64,000 bases of DNA from Phoronis australis (taxonomy: Eukaryota > Phoronida > Phoronidae). Location: positions 39,843 to 103,842 of the forward strand of contig NMRA01000670.1 of the NCBI GenBank assembly GCA_002633005.1. The letters are read 5' to 3'. Position 1 is the first letter of the stretch; every line of letters begins with the position of its first letter. This document shows, one piece after another, positions 49,111 to 61,052 of the stretch. The notes beneath the pieces are model-generated. The model was not told the origin of the DNA. It searched no databases and saw nothing but the letters and a program-made list of their open reading frames with translations. A program made the translations under genes and the position numbers.

Positions 49111-49188
49111 AGGTCTTTTAAAAGCAATGTTAATGTTGAAAATATCACACTTCTATCAGTTATTAACCAATCAGATCTTGCCTTTCAG

Positions 49189-49264
49189 GTGCAGCAGCAG
49201 GAGGCTCAGTAGGAGCAATTCTATTGGTTGTTGCTATGGTACTGTTACTTTACATGAAATGCAG
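49189..49264 (+). CDS. Gene C, transmembrane exon
   Basis: A 76-bp exon lies between GCCTTTCAG and a GTAAGT donor. With the phase-1 'g' of 39684 it reads GAAAGGS, then the helix VGAILLVVAMVLLLYM and KC, and leaves in phase 2. The next exon completes Arg and adds KRG, a basic stop-transfer signal. Phase, size and content match the membrane exons of genes A and B. Confidence 0.8.
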
Positions 49265-49565
49265 GTAAGTGAAGCAGAGGCATTCAACCATCTCCAGTTT
49301 ACAGATACGATCAACTAATTCAATTAAATATGTTTCATTAAACACATAATTATAATGATTGATTATCAGCTTAAGTTGATTTTTTCAAAGTATTATGAAG
49401 ATCAGCAGGCACATTGCAATGTTGTATTATCCATTACCACAATGGCTCGAACACCGTGGCTTTCAGAGAACCTTACAACCATTTTTTGCCTGAGAATATA
49501 CTTTTTTCGGAGACTTTGAGAAAAATCAACTGAGGCAAATAAACATTTGTTAAAACTGCATGTTT

Positions 49566-52470
49566 AACTAGAACGCAATTGCGTATGCGCACTTACAACT
49601 CTGCGCATGGTGTACGCACGTGGAGAATGGAGTATAAGGCGCATTACATTGCATAGAAGTTGCGTCTTTTGAGTGAAAGAGAGAGATGTCCCTGGTAACT
49701 ATGAAAGAGAAAGAGTGAAGTTAGAATATCATGAGAAAACTGCACTTAATGACCCCACAGTTTCATCTAATGACCCTACAATTTGTTAATGGATTTCCTT
49801 GAAGAATGAAAATGATACGTAAGGTCTAGCTCAAAAATCTCTTTTGCACTTACTGACCTTTCTCCCAGAAATTCGGTTCAGTTGATCATCGAAATTCCAT
49901 GTAAGTTGTGGGTGCTCTTATATGGCACCAAGCTGTTCACCAAATTTAAAAGGCAATCTCAAAAATCACAGAAGCACTTCAAAGAATTATACTGGTTGAC
50001 CCTCTTGCGGTCCTATACTGCATTTTGGGTCATACACGTATTATCAACAGAATTTGATCGGCAATTGGTTGAACCTCCATGAATTTGAACACTCTTCCTT
50101 AAATGCATCATTCAAGTACAAGCTGATTAAAAATGTCTTAAATTTTACACAAAACTGCACTGAATGACCCCAAAGTTGCACCTAATGACCCCAAAGTTTG
50201 TGACTAAACTTCCTTTATGAATGGTAATCATATGCATGATTATGAAACCTCAAGCTCAAAAATCCCTTTTGCACTTAATGACCTTTGACCCAGAAACTCG
50301 GTTCCTTTGATCCGATTGGAATTCCAAGTAAATTTGGGATGCAGATCTCTAGTGCCTTCTTGTTATCAAAATTCGAAGAGTCTATCTAAAAACCTGTAGA
50401 AGGAGAAGCAATTCGACGGAATGCACTCCTTGACCCTTCTTGGGGCAATCCGGTGCATTTGTGAGTCAAATCCACGGGATCACTTGAATTTGATTGGCAA
50501 TTGGTTGAACCACCATGAATTTGAACGCTCTCACTAACGCATCAATTAAGTACAAGCTGATTGAAAAAGTATTAAATTTAACAGAAAAGTGTACTTAATG
50601 ACCCCAAAGTTGCACCGAGTGACCCCAAAGTTTGTGACTGCACTTCTTTTACGAATGGTAATCATATGCATGATTATGAAAGGTCTAGCTCAAAAATCAC
50701 TTTTGCCCTTAATGACCTTTGACCTGGAAACTCAGTTCCCTTGGTCCAATTGGAAATCCGTGTAAATTTCTGATGCACTTCTTTAGCCCCTACTTGATAA
50801 CAAAATTCGAAGCATCTATCTAAAAAACTGTAGAAGCATTTTGACAAAATACACTCCTTGACCCGTTTCAGGTCATCCTAGTGAATTTAGGGTCAAAAAA
50901 TATTATTAGTATAAATCCCTTAACTATCGTATCAATAACAATGGATATTATTGTTATAAATGAATGAATGCAAGAGTAATAACAATATGAAAAGGAAGGA
51001 AGAAGAAGAATAAGAATAATAATAAGAACTAGAATACAATTGCATATGCACACTTACAACTCTGCGCATGGTGTATGCATGTGCATAGTGAGGTATAGGG
51101 GCATTACACTGCATAGAAGTTGCATCCTTTGCATGAAAGAGAGAGCTGTCCATGGTAACTATGAAAGAGCAAGATTGAAGAATAAGAATATCAACGGAAA
51201 ACTGCACCTAATGACCACACAGTTGATTCAATGACCCCAAAAATTTGTGACTGAATTTTCTTTACGAATGAAAACTATATAAGTGATTATGTAAGGTCTA
51301 CCTCAAAAATCACTTTTGCACTTAATGACCTTTGACCCGGAAACTGAGTACCCTTGATCCGATTTAAATTCCACTTAAATTTCGGATGCAGATCTGTAGT
51401 GCCTACTTGTTATCAAAATTCGGAGAGTCTATCTAAAAACCTGTAGAAGAAGCAATTTGATGGAATGCACCCCTTGACCCATTCCGGGTCAATCCGGTGC
51501 CTTTTGAGTCAAATCAATGTGATCAAAAGAATTCGATCGGCAATTTGTTGAACCACCATGAATATAAATGCTCTCCCTAATACATTATTTAAGTACAAGC
51601 TGATTGAAAACGTCTTAAATAGTGAACCCAAAGTTTGTAACCAAACTTTATGAATGGTCACCATATGCATATTTATGAAAGGTCTAGCTCAAAAATCACT
51701 TTTGCACTTAATGACCTTTGACCCAGAAACTAGGTTCCTTTGATCCGATTAGAAATCCAAGTAAATTTTGGAAGCACTTATTTGGTACCTACTTGTTTAC
51801 AAAATTGAAAGTCTTTCTAAAAACCCGTAGAAGAAGCAAATTGAAGGAATGCACTCCTTTACCCGTTTCAGGTCATTCCGGTGCACTTTGAGTCAAATCC
51901 ATGTGATCAATAGAATTTGGTCGGCATTTGGTTGAACCACCATAAATATGAACGCCCTCCCTACTGCATCATTTAAGTTCAAGCTGATTGAAAAAGTGTT
52001 AAATTTAACCGAAAACTGCACTTAATGACCCCAAAGTTGCACTTAGTGACCCCAACGTTTGTGACTGAACTTCCGTTATGAATGTTGATCATATGCGTGA
52101 TTATGAAAGGTCTAGCTCAAAAATCACTTTTGCAGTTAATGACCTCTGACCCAGAAACTCGGTTCCCTTCATCAGATTGGAATTCCAAATAAATTTCGGA
52201 AGCAGATCTCTAGTGCCTACTTGTTAACAAAATTCGAAGAGTCTATCTAAAAACCTGTAGAAGAAGAAGCATTTTAACGGAATGTACTCCTTGACACGGT
52301 TTAGGTCATTCCGATGCATTTTGGGTCAAAACGATATCATCAATAGAAATCCCTTGATTATCATATTAACCACAGTGAGTATGACTGTTGTAAGTGAATG
52401 GATGTAAGAGTAATAACAATCTGAAAAGGAAGGAAGAATAAGAAGAATAAGAATAAGAATATGAAGATAA
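49566..52470. repeat. Higher-order tandem repeat with about 430-bp subunits
   Basis: Two large units start with the same head (AACTAGAA-CAATTGC-TATGC) at 49566 and 51027, 1461 bp apart. Each contains three subunits of about 390-450 bp, starting near 49740, 50156, 50589, 51194, 51628 and 52017. Each unit ends in a GGAAGGAAGAA/AATAAG-rich tail. Subunits share CTGCACTTAATGACCCC, GGTCTAGCTCAAAAATCAC, a TGACCTTTGACC element, TCTATCTAAAAACCTGTAGA and TTGGTTGAACCACCATGAAT. No long open frame runs through it. Confidence 0.9.
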
Positions 52471-53811
52471 AATACGTAGAACAGTCAAACTCTGCACTTA
52501 CACGCGTACAGTAATAAGCATGTAAAATGGAGAAGTTACAGACAATTTGTTATAAAGATACAGTCCACAAGGTAGCTCTTAACCGAGCCTATTGATTGTC
52601 TGACTGATTGAATTGGAGAGATTTCATCCACACAAATCTTCTTTGATTAGCAACACTGTATTGGGGGGAGGCATGTTGCGGACGCGTACTTTGGACTCTG
52701 GTGTGCTCCAGTGACTGTTCTAGCTTTCCATCATGCAGTTTACACATGACTAAGTTATCTCCCATGTCACACGATACTTATCAACAAGAGAGCAATCTCA
52801 CTATGCATTTGAAAAACAACTGTCACCTGCCGCTAATTGCGGAAGACACAACTGATGAGCGTTGCAGTGCTTTCATTTCATGGAAAAACACCGTCAGTCC
52901 TGGATGATAGTCATACTTTGATCGAGACAGTCGGTAACAACTGTCACAGTATGAGAAGAAGCAGAACAATAGAAATAACAATGAAAGGTTCGAAAGGTTC
53001 ACAATTCAACGTCAGTGACAATCTCCATGGTGCTGGAATATGATCACAGGAAATTGTAAAAATTAACTGCCTTTCAGCTATGGTCACCAACCTTATCTCG
53101 CTAAAGTGCCTAATTGTTCTGAGCAGAGTATTTTGTCAAATTACTGCAAAAATAAGGTGACAATTAGAGCACCTTAGCATACAATGCTTGCCTCAATTAA
53201 ATAACTATACAAAGCACACAAGGCTTGACTCAATAAGATAACTGGACTGTCAGCACACAAGGCTTGCCTCAATAAGATAACTGGACAAAGCAATTATTAC
53301 TGAAACATGACATAACACGCAGGCTTTCACAAACCAAATGGCAATTAGAATGCAGTGCTGTTTTATATTGGTCAAATAGTTAGAGATGTATTTGCAGGCT
53401 CCTAACTATGCCAATGTACAGCAGGAACTAAACGACAATACTATTTGAATGTCATCTACACTAAACAAAGTGCAATTGTACTTATTGACAACTCGTAAAT
53501 GTGAAAACAAAAAATTCTGTCAATAGGTGACCTTTGCACTAATGACGTACCTTGGGGGCTCACATAGCCCACATCATGCAATGTTATTCCACAACAGCAC
53601 GTCACAAATTCGTTCTTAAAAACATTTGGCATTTTTCAATGTACTTCATATTCACATCGTTACAATATGTTGTGTTTCTAATTTGACCAAGCAATCACAG
53701 AGATGAGGATTTAGCGTGCAAGTTCCACTTTAAATATTTTTCAACTATCTGACTATAAATGTTGACAAAAATATCAAGTGTTTCACTCTCTTCAATAATG
53801 TGACAATTAAA

Positions 53812-54090
53812 ACTGCATTTCACCCTGTTTACTGGCTAAAAAATCAAAACCCAAATTATACCTTTTACTCTCACAAAATGTCATAATACTCCTTACCTTC
53901 AGATACAATGCTGTTTCCATAACTAACTCAAGTCAAAAGTAATGCGTACATGCGCTATTTTTCAAATTAATGGAAATAGAATCTTATCAAGGTAAGGACT
54001 ACTATGAGAACAATTTTACGACAGTAAATGACCTATTTCAATTTTCGTTTTTAGTGAAATAAACAGGTCAAAGTGTAGTTTTAAAACATA
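53812..54090. repeat. Foldback element, copy 2
   Basis: Homologous to 4322-4680: CCCTGTTTACTGGCT, TTTTACTCTCACAAAATG and ATACTCCTTACCTT correspond to that copy in order. The inverted arms (about 53812-53920 and 53970-54090) pair less well than in copy 1, so this copy is older or more eroded. Confidence 0.65.
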
Positions 54091-54967
54091 ATAACGTTCT
54101 GCTGGTGTTTTATCTGTGATGCTCTTTCAAAGTTCTGATCTAACAAACATTTAATAAAAAGCCAAAGAGGATACACCTTCATATTCCTGACTTTAGCTGC
54201 TTATTAATGTGTGACTGTGCTTCTGCAGAACAGGTCTTTTGGAAATGATCTAACAATGTGTTGCAGGACTAACGCACTTCTTGCATTAAAATTCATACAG
54301 TAATTCTAAAAATACAGGTAGGAGCACATGTGACATGACTCTGATGATGGTTGATACATTAAGACTTGGGTGCACTGGAGTTTAGCATTGTGACAGGGTA
54401 CCATCTTTGTCAAGCAATACTATTCAGACCTTGCTCTCTTTAGTTGCAGAGGGAAACAAAAAGGGTTACATACCTCTAACCACGAATCTATTCCAGAGTT
54501 CATAAACTTACCTGAAACAGAGAAAGAATATGAAAATTGAAGTTTAAAAACAATATTGTTAGCCATCGTGACAAGAGCTCCACATATCTCCATCAGAACA
54601 TCTGGTCACAACTCGTAAAATTCACACTCTACATGTATCTCCTTAATAGCTTGGAGCCATTTTTTTAAATCAGAAGCAAGATGGTACTGTGGCAGCAATT
54701 TTACAATTTTTGCTACTGCTAAACTTTCCCAGGAGGAATTTTCTCAAACTTGGCATGTAGATAGCTTTAAAAGCAACATTGTGAACAAGCACGTTCACTT
54801 GACAGAGGGACACCTGTCTCGATAGAATGTATTCTCACAACTGAACAAAGCCGATTTCAAAGCTCTGCAACTAAGAGACTAACTTTCAGTTGCCCACCAG
54901 GAGTATAAAGGTCAAGCAATGGAAGTAGGCAAATGTCAGATTGTTTAACTTAAAAATACTTTTATAG

Positions 54968-55173
54968 GAAGAGAGGCAGTAACTTGTCAAAGAGCGACTC
55001 CATGGAGAACTTCCGTAATGAGCTGAAAAGCATCAAAACTGCAAGCATTCTAGGACTAAGGTACAAGGAGTGCAGCAGACGTAAATCACAATCCTTCTCT
55101 GGCTTCCATGGGCGTCATGGCGTCGACAACGCTGGATATAACAGTCTACAGAAGCAGAGACTGCGTAAATCAA
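54968..55173 (+). CDS. Gene C, juxtamembrane cytoplasmic exon
   Basis: A 206-bp exon follows TTTTATAG, enters in phase 2 (completing Arg) and leaves in phase 1 at a GTATGT donor. It encodes KRGSNLSKSDSMENFRNELK and a basic, Ser/Arg-rich stretch with GYNSL (YxxL). SKSDSMENFR aligns with SKQNLVEENR in gene B at the same place. Many Arg/Lys/Ser residues (ECSRRKSQSFSG) suggest possible basophilic-kinase sites. This exon separates the helix from the main tail; gene A has no counterpart, its tail being one exon. Confidence 0.75.
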
Positions 55174-55978
55174 GTATGTATTAGACAGGCCTAGAGCATG
55201 CCTGATATGCAATACTGATACCTGGAATCTTTTGGAGAAATGGGACCTTGGTAAAAGAAGAAATTATGCCAAAAATACCCGAGAGTCTATCGCCTCATTC
55301 CTGGTGAAGTGATACCTAGTGTCACAAATAGAGGAGTACCACTGTGATCTTAACACCTCAAACAACCCTAGTAAAATGGTACCTGGCATCAGAAATAATG
55401 AACTGAGAACCAAGGGAAATATAGGACCATAAAACAAGTTGCCTGGACAAGTTGCAATGAGTTTCTTTTAAATTTTGTTTTAATTGTAGGCATCCCAACA
55501 TTTGTAATGCAGACAAAATAACGTTCACAGGCAATTGTCCAACTCGAGTGAAATTTCGAACTCCTGCAGTTACTTTAGCAGAGGCAAGGATACAGCTAGT
55601 ATAACACCTACACACATCATAACATGAAATGGTGTTACACCTGTGTATCCAAGTTTAACTCAAAACTTTGACACTGGGAGTATGCTACACTAACCCCACA
55701 ATTTGAACTGATTCAATGAATTGAATCGTGAAGTCTCTGGTTTTAACCTGTCATAACCACTTGTGACTACTGGAACCATTTGCAATATCTTTGATACTTA
55801 AATGACAAAAATTCAATGGACAAAGAGTATTTGAGTTTTTTAAAATTTAAATAACATAAATATAAAAACAACCACGCACAGCTTGAATGCTATTTCCAAG
55901 TTTTGGTGAAACCACCTCATAAAACGGGAATTTCACATGAGCCATAGACTAGTAACAGTTTCAACTGCTTGGTTTCAG

Positions 55979-57402
55979 AGTCCTTCTTAGAAACAATCCA
56001 AGAAGTAGGGATGGCTGAAGAGAATGACATTAGTCAGGCAATTAAAGAAGATAATGGGAAGATTGACATAAAACCAGAGAGAGGTCCCCAGCAGTCTGAT
56101 GAAGCCAATGAATATGTTGTCATAGAAACAATTACAGCAGCTGAAAGTGAGGTTCAGCAAGATAGCAGCGGACTAGACAGCGATTTAGACACTAAAGTAT
56201 GCAGAGGAAACAGTACCGATGGAATGGCAAGCGAAAGTGATTTGGAGTTGTCATGGACAAATGAGAATCCCGTAAGGAACAAGTATTTGAACCCATTGCC
56301 AGGGGAGTGGTCCAAGAAAGAACTGGTGGCATTCAACAACCAGTGGATGCAAGAACAACAATTTTATACAAAACTTGATGGTTATGAGTCAGATCTCGAG
56401 ACAAGCACAGACGATGGATACCCAGGGAAAGCTGGTGGGACCTATATAAACTTCTCAGATGACATCAACTCATTAGTTTCAACAGAAGATGATAAAGCGT
56501 CAGATGACAATGAATCGTGTGTTATAGATATGAAGCACACATTGAAACAGTGGTGCCATTCACCGTTGAAACGGACCAATCAACGTGAACACACAACACA
56601 CTCAGTGGACTGGCACCTTCAGAGCATGGATGTCACTGAAAATGGGAACACTCCATGTTGGCTACTAAACCACGGTTTAGAAGAACGTCCAGAAAATTGC
56701 CCAGAAATGAAAAGCATTAGGGATTCCTTTGCTCACATTGAAAAGCAAAGCGAATACCTGCACCTTAGAATATATAAGCAACAAGACCATCTTCAAACCA
56801 TATCAGCTCAAATCAGTAAGCTAGACCAATGTGATACAAAAGGGCAGTTGTTTCGAAATCGTTCTGTCCCTTCTACACCTCTGCACACAAGACAGTGTCT
56901 ACACGAGGTCACCCATTCTACACAGGAAAAGGAACATATTAACGAGACAATCAAACTTAATACCTTGCCTCGCACAAAACGGTCTTTCCGCAGAAAATGT
57001 TGTGTAATTATTCCGTTTCGTGGTAATGAAAAAAAATCAAAGTATGCCTGTGAAAGTAGTAACGGTTTTGTACCAATGTCAACATCTACCTTAGGTGAAA
57101 GAGAATGCCTACTAATGGCAAAAGATCTGGCAATGGTGCATCAGCACACTGCCAGACAGAAGCTATCAGCCGCAGCTCACAAAGACAATAGCCAAATTTA
57201 CAACTTAGGCATCACTACTCAAACATGTGATCACGGACAGTTGCCACGAGCAAAAAGTGAAGTACTTTTGGAAGAGATGGTGTTAAAGCATAAAAATGAT
57301 ACACTGAAGCAAAGACGTTCCCTGAATATGTACCCTCGCATGGGTATAAGAGCGGTGAAAAGTCAAAATGAGGGGAAACTCACAGAAAATAAACATACAT
57401 GA
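55979..57402 (+). CDS. Gene C, long acidic cytoplasmic exon
   Basis: After the acceptor TTGGTTTCAG, the first two bases complete Lys with the 'a' at 55173 and the frame runs 474 codons to TGA at 57400. The open frame begins slightly upstream, inside the acceptor. The first ~180 residues are Asp/Glu/Ser-rich. Residues about 235-290 look helical and may form a short coiled coil (IRDSFAHIEKQSEYLHLRIY onward, then ISAQISKL). The rest is basic, with KRSFRRKCC. Tyrosine motifs include NEYVVIE (YxxI), TYINF (YxN, Grb2 type), SEYLHL (YxxL) and IYNL. The spacing does not make an ITAM. No catalytic domain is recognised; the role would be cytoplasmic docking. Function unknown. Confidence 0.8.
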
Positions 57403-57537
57403 CTGTTAGTTCACTGCCTTTTGGAACCAGTGACTTCACTGATGGATAGTTTTTGAAGTTGAAAAACGCTTATTTGAGGATTAAGCTGCCTTTTGCACTG
57501 TTTAACTTTGAATTCACGATTTTAGGGTTGACAAACC

Positions 57538-57960
57538 TCAATATACTGTGAAGCATTGTCTTGAGTCGCCGATTGGCTTCCACGTCATTTCTAGCGGCTT
57601 AAGTGTTACACTACAATTAAGTTGACACGGATAAGCTGACACGGAATGAGTTGTTCCAGCGCAAGTATTGGTGTAAACAGGACTGACAGAGAACAAATTG
57701 ACTTTTGCCACCCATTTGTGAGGTAGAGCAATTTGCGCTACAACATCTTGTTCTGTGTCGATTGTATGTCTAAATGCGAAACTGGGGCAAGGCGAAAGGA
57801 TCATCTCTACTGCGCTTGTGTAATGACCTAAATATGAGTTCTCTGTCTCTTCAACTCCCGTCAATTGTAAACCTGTGCACATGTGATCCACTCTCCAGCC
57901 TACAATTTCTGTCTTGCCATAGTCAGAGAGTTGTGTGTGGAAACAGACGCTTGACACCAA
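57538..57960 (-). CDS. Weak 140-codon minus-strand frame over the gene C 3' UTR
   Basis: The frame opens at a TTG next to a stop codon. Its first ATG gives a product of 114 residues, starting MCTGLQLTGVEETENSYLGH. Codon composition is fairly even and six Cys are spread along the frame, so it could be a terminal exon or a decayed copy of a gene. No convincing acceptor with a pyrimidine tract is present, and no family is recognised. It overlaps the expected 3' UTR of gene C. Chance remains a good explanation. Confidence 0.2.
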   Translation of the reverse strand: MVSSVCFHTQLSDYGKTEIVGWRVDHMCTGLQLTGVEETENSYLGHYTSAVEMILSPCPSFAFRHTIDTEQDVVAQIALPHKWVAKVNLFSVSPVYTNTCAGTTHSVSAYPCQLNCSVTLKPLEMTWKPIGDSRQCFTVY

Positions 57961-58105
57961 TCAATATGCTCTGTGTCAGTGGCGCCGGGCCAAAAGTTGA
58001 TTTCTAAATGGGACTTAAGTGAAATTGAATCCCATCACAATTATGAGAGCGGTTCAGAGCAAGTGGCCTAGTTCAATATTCCTTTTTAGCCAGCTTAACA
58101 ATGAC

Positions 58106-58111
58106 AATAAA
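58106..58111 (+). terminator. Possible poly(A) signal of gene C (AATAAA)
   Basis: An AATAAA noticed after the gene C stop, 704 bp downstream (GACAATAAAATGC). A long 3' UTR is implied if it is used. Confidence 0.4.
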
Positions 58112-60945
58112 ATGCAGCTGCTTCCCTTTGCAATATTTTTTGCATACAAGGAAATTAAGTTATTTTAAGCTGGTATTACACAGTGAACTACATAGTATTT
58201 TGTGATGTTGCAACAAGCAATTAACATAGTACATGCGATCAGATATGCAGCAAGCTTCCAGATAAACAAAACTAGGAAATTGTCGGTCAATGTTGTTCCT
58301 TAAAGGCAAAATATTAGCCTAGTCTGTTACTTTGTCATAGAATTTTTTGTTTGTATTTTTGTTTATTTGTGTGCACGCTACAAAGTCACATTTATTATCC
58401 GATAGACATGAAATTTACACACAGCACAGAGTAGAAGTCATTTTTAGTTATTGCCACACCTTCACCCTGGAGGGATTTTCTTACATATGGTATCAGAGTA
58501 AATAGATTTCTGTTATTCCCTACGACTAACCGTTCTCCAGTTACTATAACAGAATTTTGTGCTGTAGGACTCCAGAGTCCCTAAAATTTTGTAAGTGAGT
58601 TGATCTTGTCAAGCACTATACCCATGCCTTGTACAATTACGGAGCCATTTCAGATTTACTGGTCAGATGACTTTTCTTTTATTGACAGATTTGGTCTCCT
58701 GATCAGCATGAAGTTTGCACATAGTGAATATGGTGAAAGGCTCGAAGAGTAATATCTTGGGGAAAATCAAAATAAAGATGGCGCCAACGGCCATTTTTCA
58801 AAATCATTTGAGGACCTCTAACTACACAGTTCTTTCAGGCTAATGTCAAGATTCTGAATCCTAATTTCGGGAAACCTTATAAAATTTGACATTTAGATAT
58901 ATCTCGTTTTTGGTCTCTCACTACAGCTTAACTTTCTTGAGTTAGACGTGATTTTTTGATTTGATGACTGCTCTTGGCATTGGCAGATTAATTAATGCTC
59001 TTTTGTTGATTTATAATCTACAGTAGTTTGGGGTCACTGCGGTCATAGTCATTCGGTATATTAGGTTTCATTGTCCACCTCACCATTTAATTTTGAGAAA
59101 CGTGGCTCTTCTGAGCACTTCCATTTGCCCAACATTAACTGCAACTGTTACTCATCCCATTTCAGAACCACTTGAATGACCTCTTTCTGAATGACACAAA
59201 TTAAAAAGAACATGTGCCATTAAAACTAGACAAGGCCTCCATAAAAGTCATATACCATATCCGTTCAGGTTAATGCCCACATTCGATCAGTTAAACGTCT
59301 ATTAATTTTAAGAAATTTCAATGCCATGATTGTTTAATGAATGAGAGATCCTGAACAATGCTCTTAAAATAATAAATAAATTGTTAGGCTTCAATGATCC
59401 AGTCTTCACTCAGGCCTCCTTCTCACAAAATAGTAAAGTAGGACAGACAGCTCACAAAAAGTATTTAAAAGGTAGGAAAAATGTAAGAAAACTAGCAACA
59501 ATACATGTCATTAGCTGTTTTTGACATAAAGATGTTTACAAAATTGAAAACACTTGTATCCAGTAGTACTAGCTGTTTTGGAAAATACATCTATATTCCT
59601 GGTTTCTTAACCTTTGTACCTCAAGGTCTCAGTGAACGCTGATTTACAGAACAACAAAAACGCCTTTAAAATGACAGTAAAAACAGATATTTTTGTCACC
59701 TTGATGCACCTATGATAAAAAACACGGCAAACTTCACAAACTGCTTGTAGTTAACTTAAACCCACAACTTATTCCTAACTTCAGAGACTGAACGATGAAT
59801 ATCATCATCTTTGCCACCATCACCTGTCATTGCCTTTCTTAGAACACAGTTCCTCAGGTGTCAAAGGGCAGCCTAAGTGTTATCAGAAGGTCTAAAAAAA
59901 TAGAACTGATGAAGCACGACCAATATTTAAGTTTTACTTTCAGCATTATAGATGCTTCTTTTCTAAATTCAAGAGATTTACTTCGTGACAACACTGAACA
60001 AAAAAGTTGGCAAAAGGTAGGAATTCCAATAAAATGCAGTAAAAAGCAGGAAAGGTAGAAAAACCAGTAAAAAGTAGGAAAGTAAGTATCATTGTGAGGC
60101 CTGCATCATCCATAAGTGCATTGGTATCCATCCTGCTACGTGTCATTATGTAATGTGGGATGATGCTATATCAGCACTGACAGCAACCAAAGATATGTGA
60201 AAAAGTAGAGCAATAGTCTGCTGTTTGCAGCATTTAGTTCACTGTCCATCCAGTGTAACAGACATAAAAGGCATTACAAGACAACAGTGGAAAGACAATT
60301 ACATAAAAAAACACTTAATACTCTAAAATCATAGCTTCCTTGACTTGTTTTTTAGTAAGAGAGACAATGATTCAAGGAAAGATTTAATTCCGAACTGTTC
60401 CCTAAATTTGAAAGGTGTAAATAATGGGTTTTGTTAAAAGTTATAACAGAAAGCCACAATGGCAATAACAGTGGCTGCACACAAGAGGTAGGACAGTCAT
60501 GCTTCAAAGTATGTTATAAGTATGTGACAAAGTCGGAAGGCCATACAGTGGGTCAATAAATGTGTTTTACCGATAGATGGCGATACTTTTGTTGATAAAA
60601 TAACCAGTATCACCAGTGTCAAATGCAAAGAGAAAATATGCCGTTTTTCATATCTGCAGTTCTTGACTAGCTACGTTCTTGTGTTCAGGATAATGTGTTC
60701 AATGGCTTGTAATGAAATCGAGGTTTTTAAAAGAATGCACGTGCAGCATGGCAAAGGTTTTGCAGCTTTTGGGACAATAAAAGTACGAGTATAGAACTTT
60801 GTTAATGCCAGAAAGTGCCTGGTATGACAGGCCAATCTGTTACCTCAAGATATTCCATCAGACTCAATAAAAATGTTACCTATTAATGACATTTCATTGA
60901 AGTTAGGTCTCAGTTTAGTGAGAGTTATTTCCTAACTTCATTTGT
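58112..60945. other. Gene-free stretch downstream of gene C
   Basis: No exon or RNA gene seen. 58380-58740 contains two loosely similar passages (ATGAAATTTACACACAGCAC and ATGAAGTTTGCACATAGTGA), perhaps an old tandem duplication. AGTAGGAAA-like tracts occur at 60.0-60.1 kb. Confidence 0.4.
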
Positions 60946-61052
60946 ACCCATACGAAAAGGAAAAGTTGAATTTCAATTGAATCTCAATTGAACCTCAATT
61001 GAGTTTCAATTCCTGTCCCAACTGAAAGTCCAGTGTACTTTTTCGTATGGGT
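60946..61052. repeat. 107-bp palindromic mini-element with CAATTGA core
   Basis: Ends ACCCATACGAAAA and TTTTCGTATGGGT are perfect inverted repeats. Between them, TTCAATTGAATCTCAATTGA and similar CAATTGA units repeat four times. It is compact, non-coding and compatible with a very short MITE, though no target duplication is clear. Confidence 0.8.

Larger units (their letters stand above)
39685..49188. other. Gene C intron (9.5 kb)
   Basis: The intron holds a Harbinger-like MITE (41688-42149), a 1.45-kb TIR element (42189-43645) and two related dispersed repeats (about 43990-44330 and 48740-49110). Open frames at 44427-44750 (plus), 44546-44926 (minus), 45531-45746 (plus) and 46874-47101 (plus) have no splice borders or recognised content. 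Confidence 0.5.
49265..54967. other. Gene C intron after the membrane exon (5.7 kb)
   Basis: Dominated by the higher-order tandem repeat at 49566-52470 and the foldback element at 53812-54090. Frames at 52701-53043 have no splice support. The reading phase joins 49264 directly to 54968. Confidence 0.55.

Noticed and set aside
52701-53043. Alternative cytoplasmic exon of gene C
   Set aside because: Two overlapping frames without splice consensus. The flanking exons join in phase without it.
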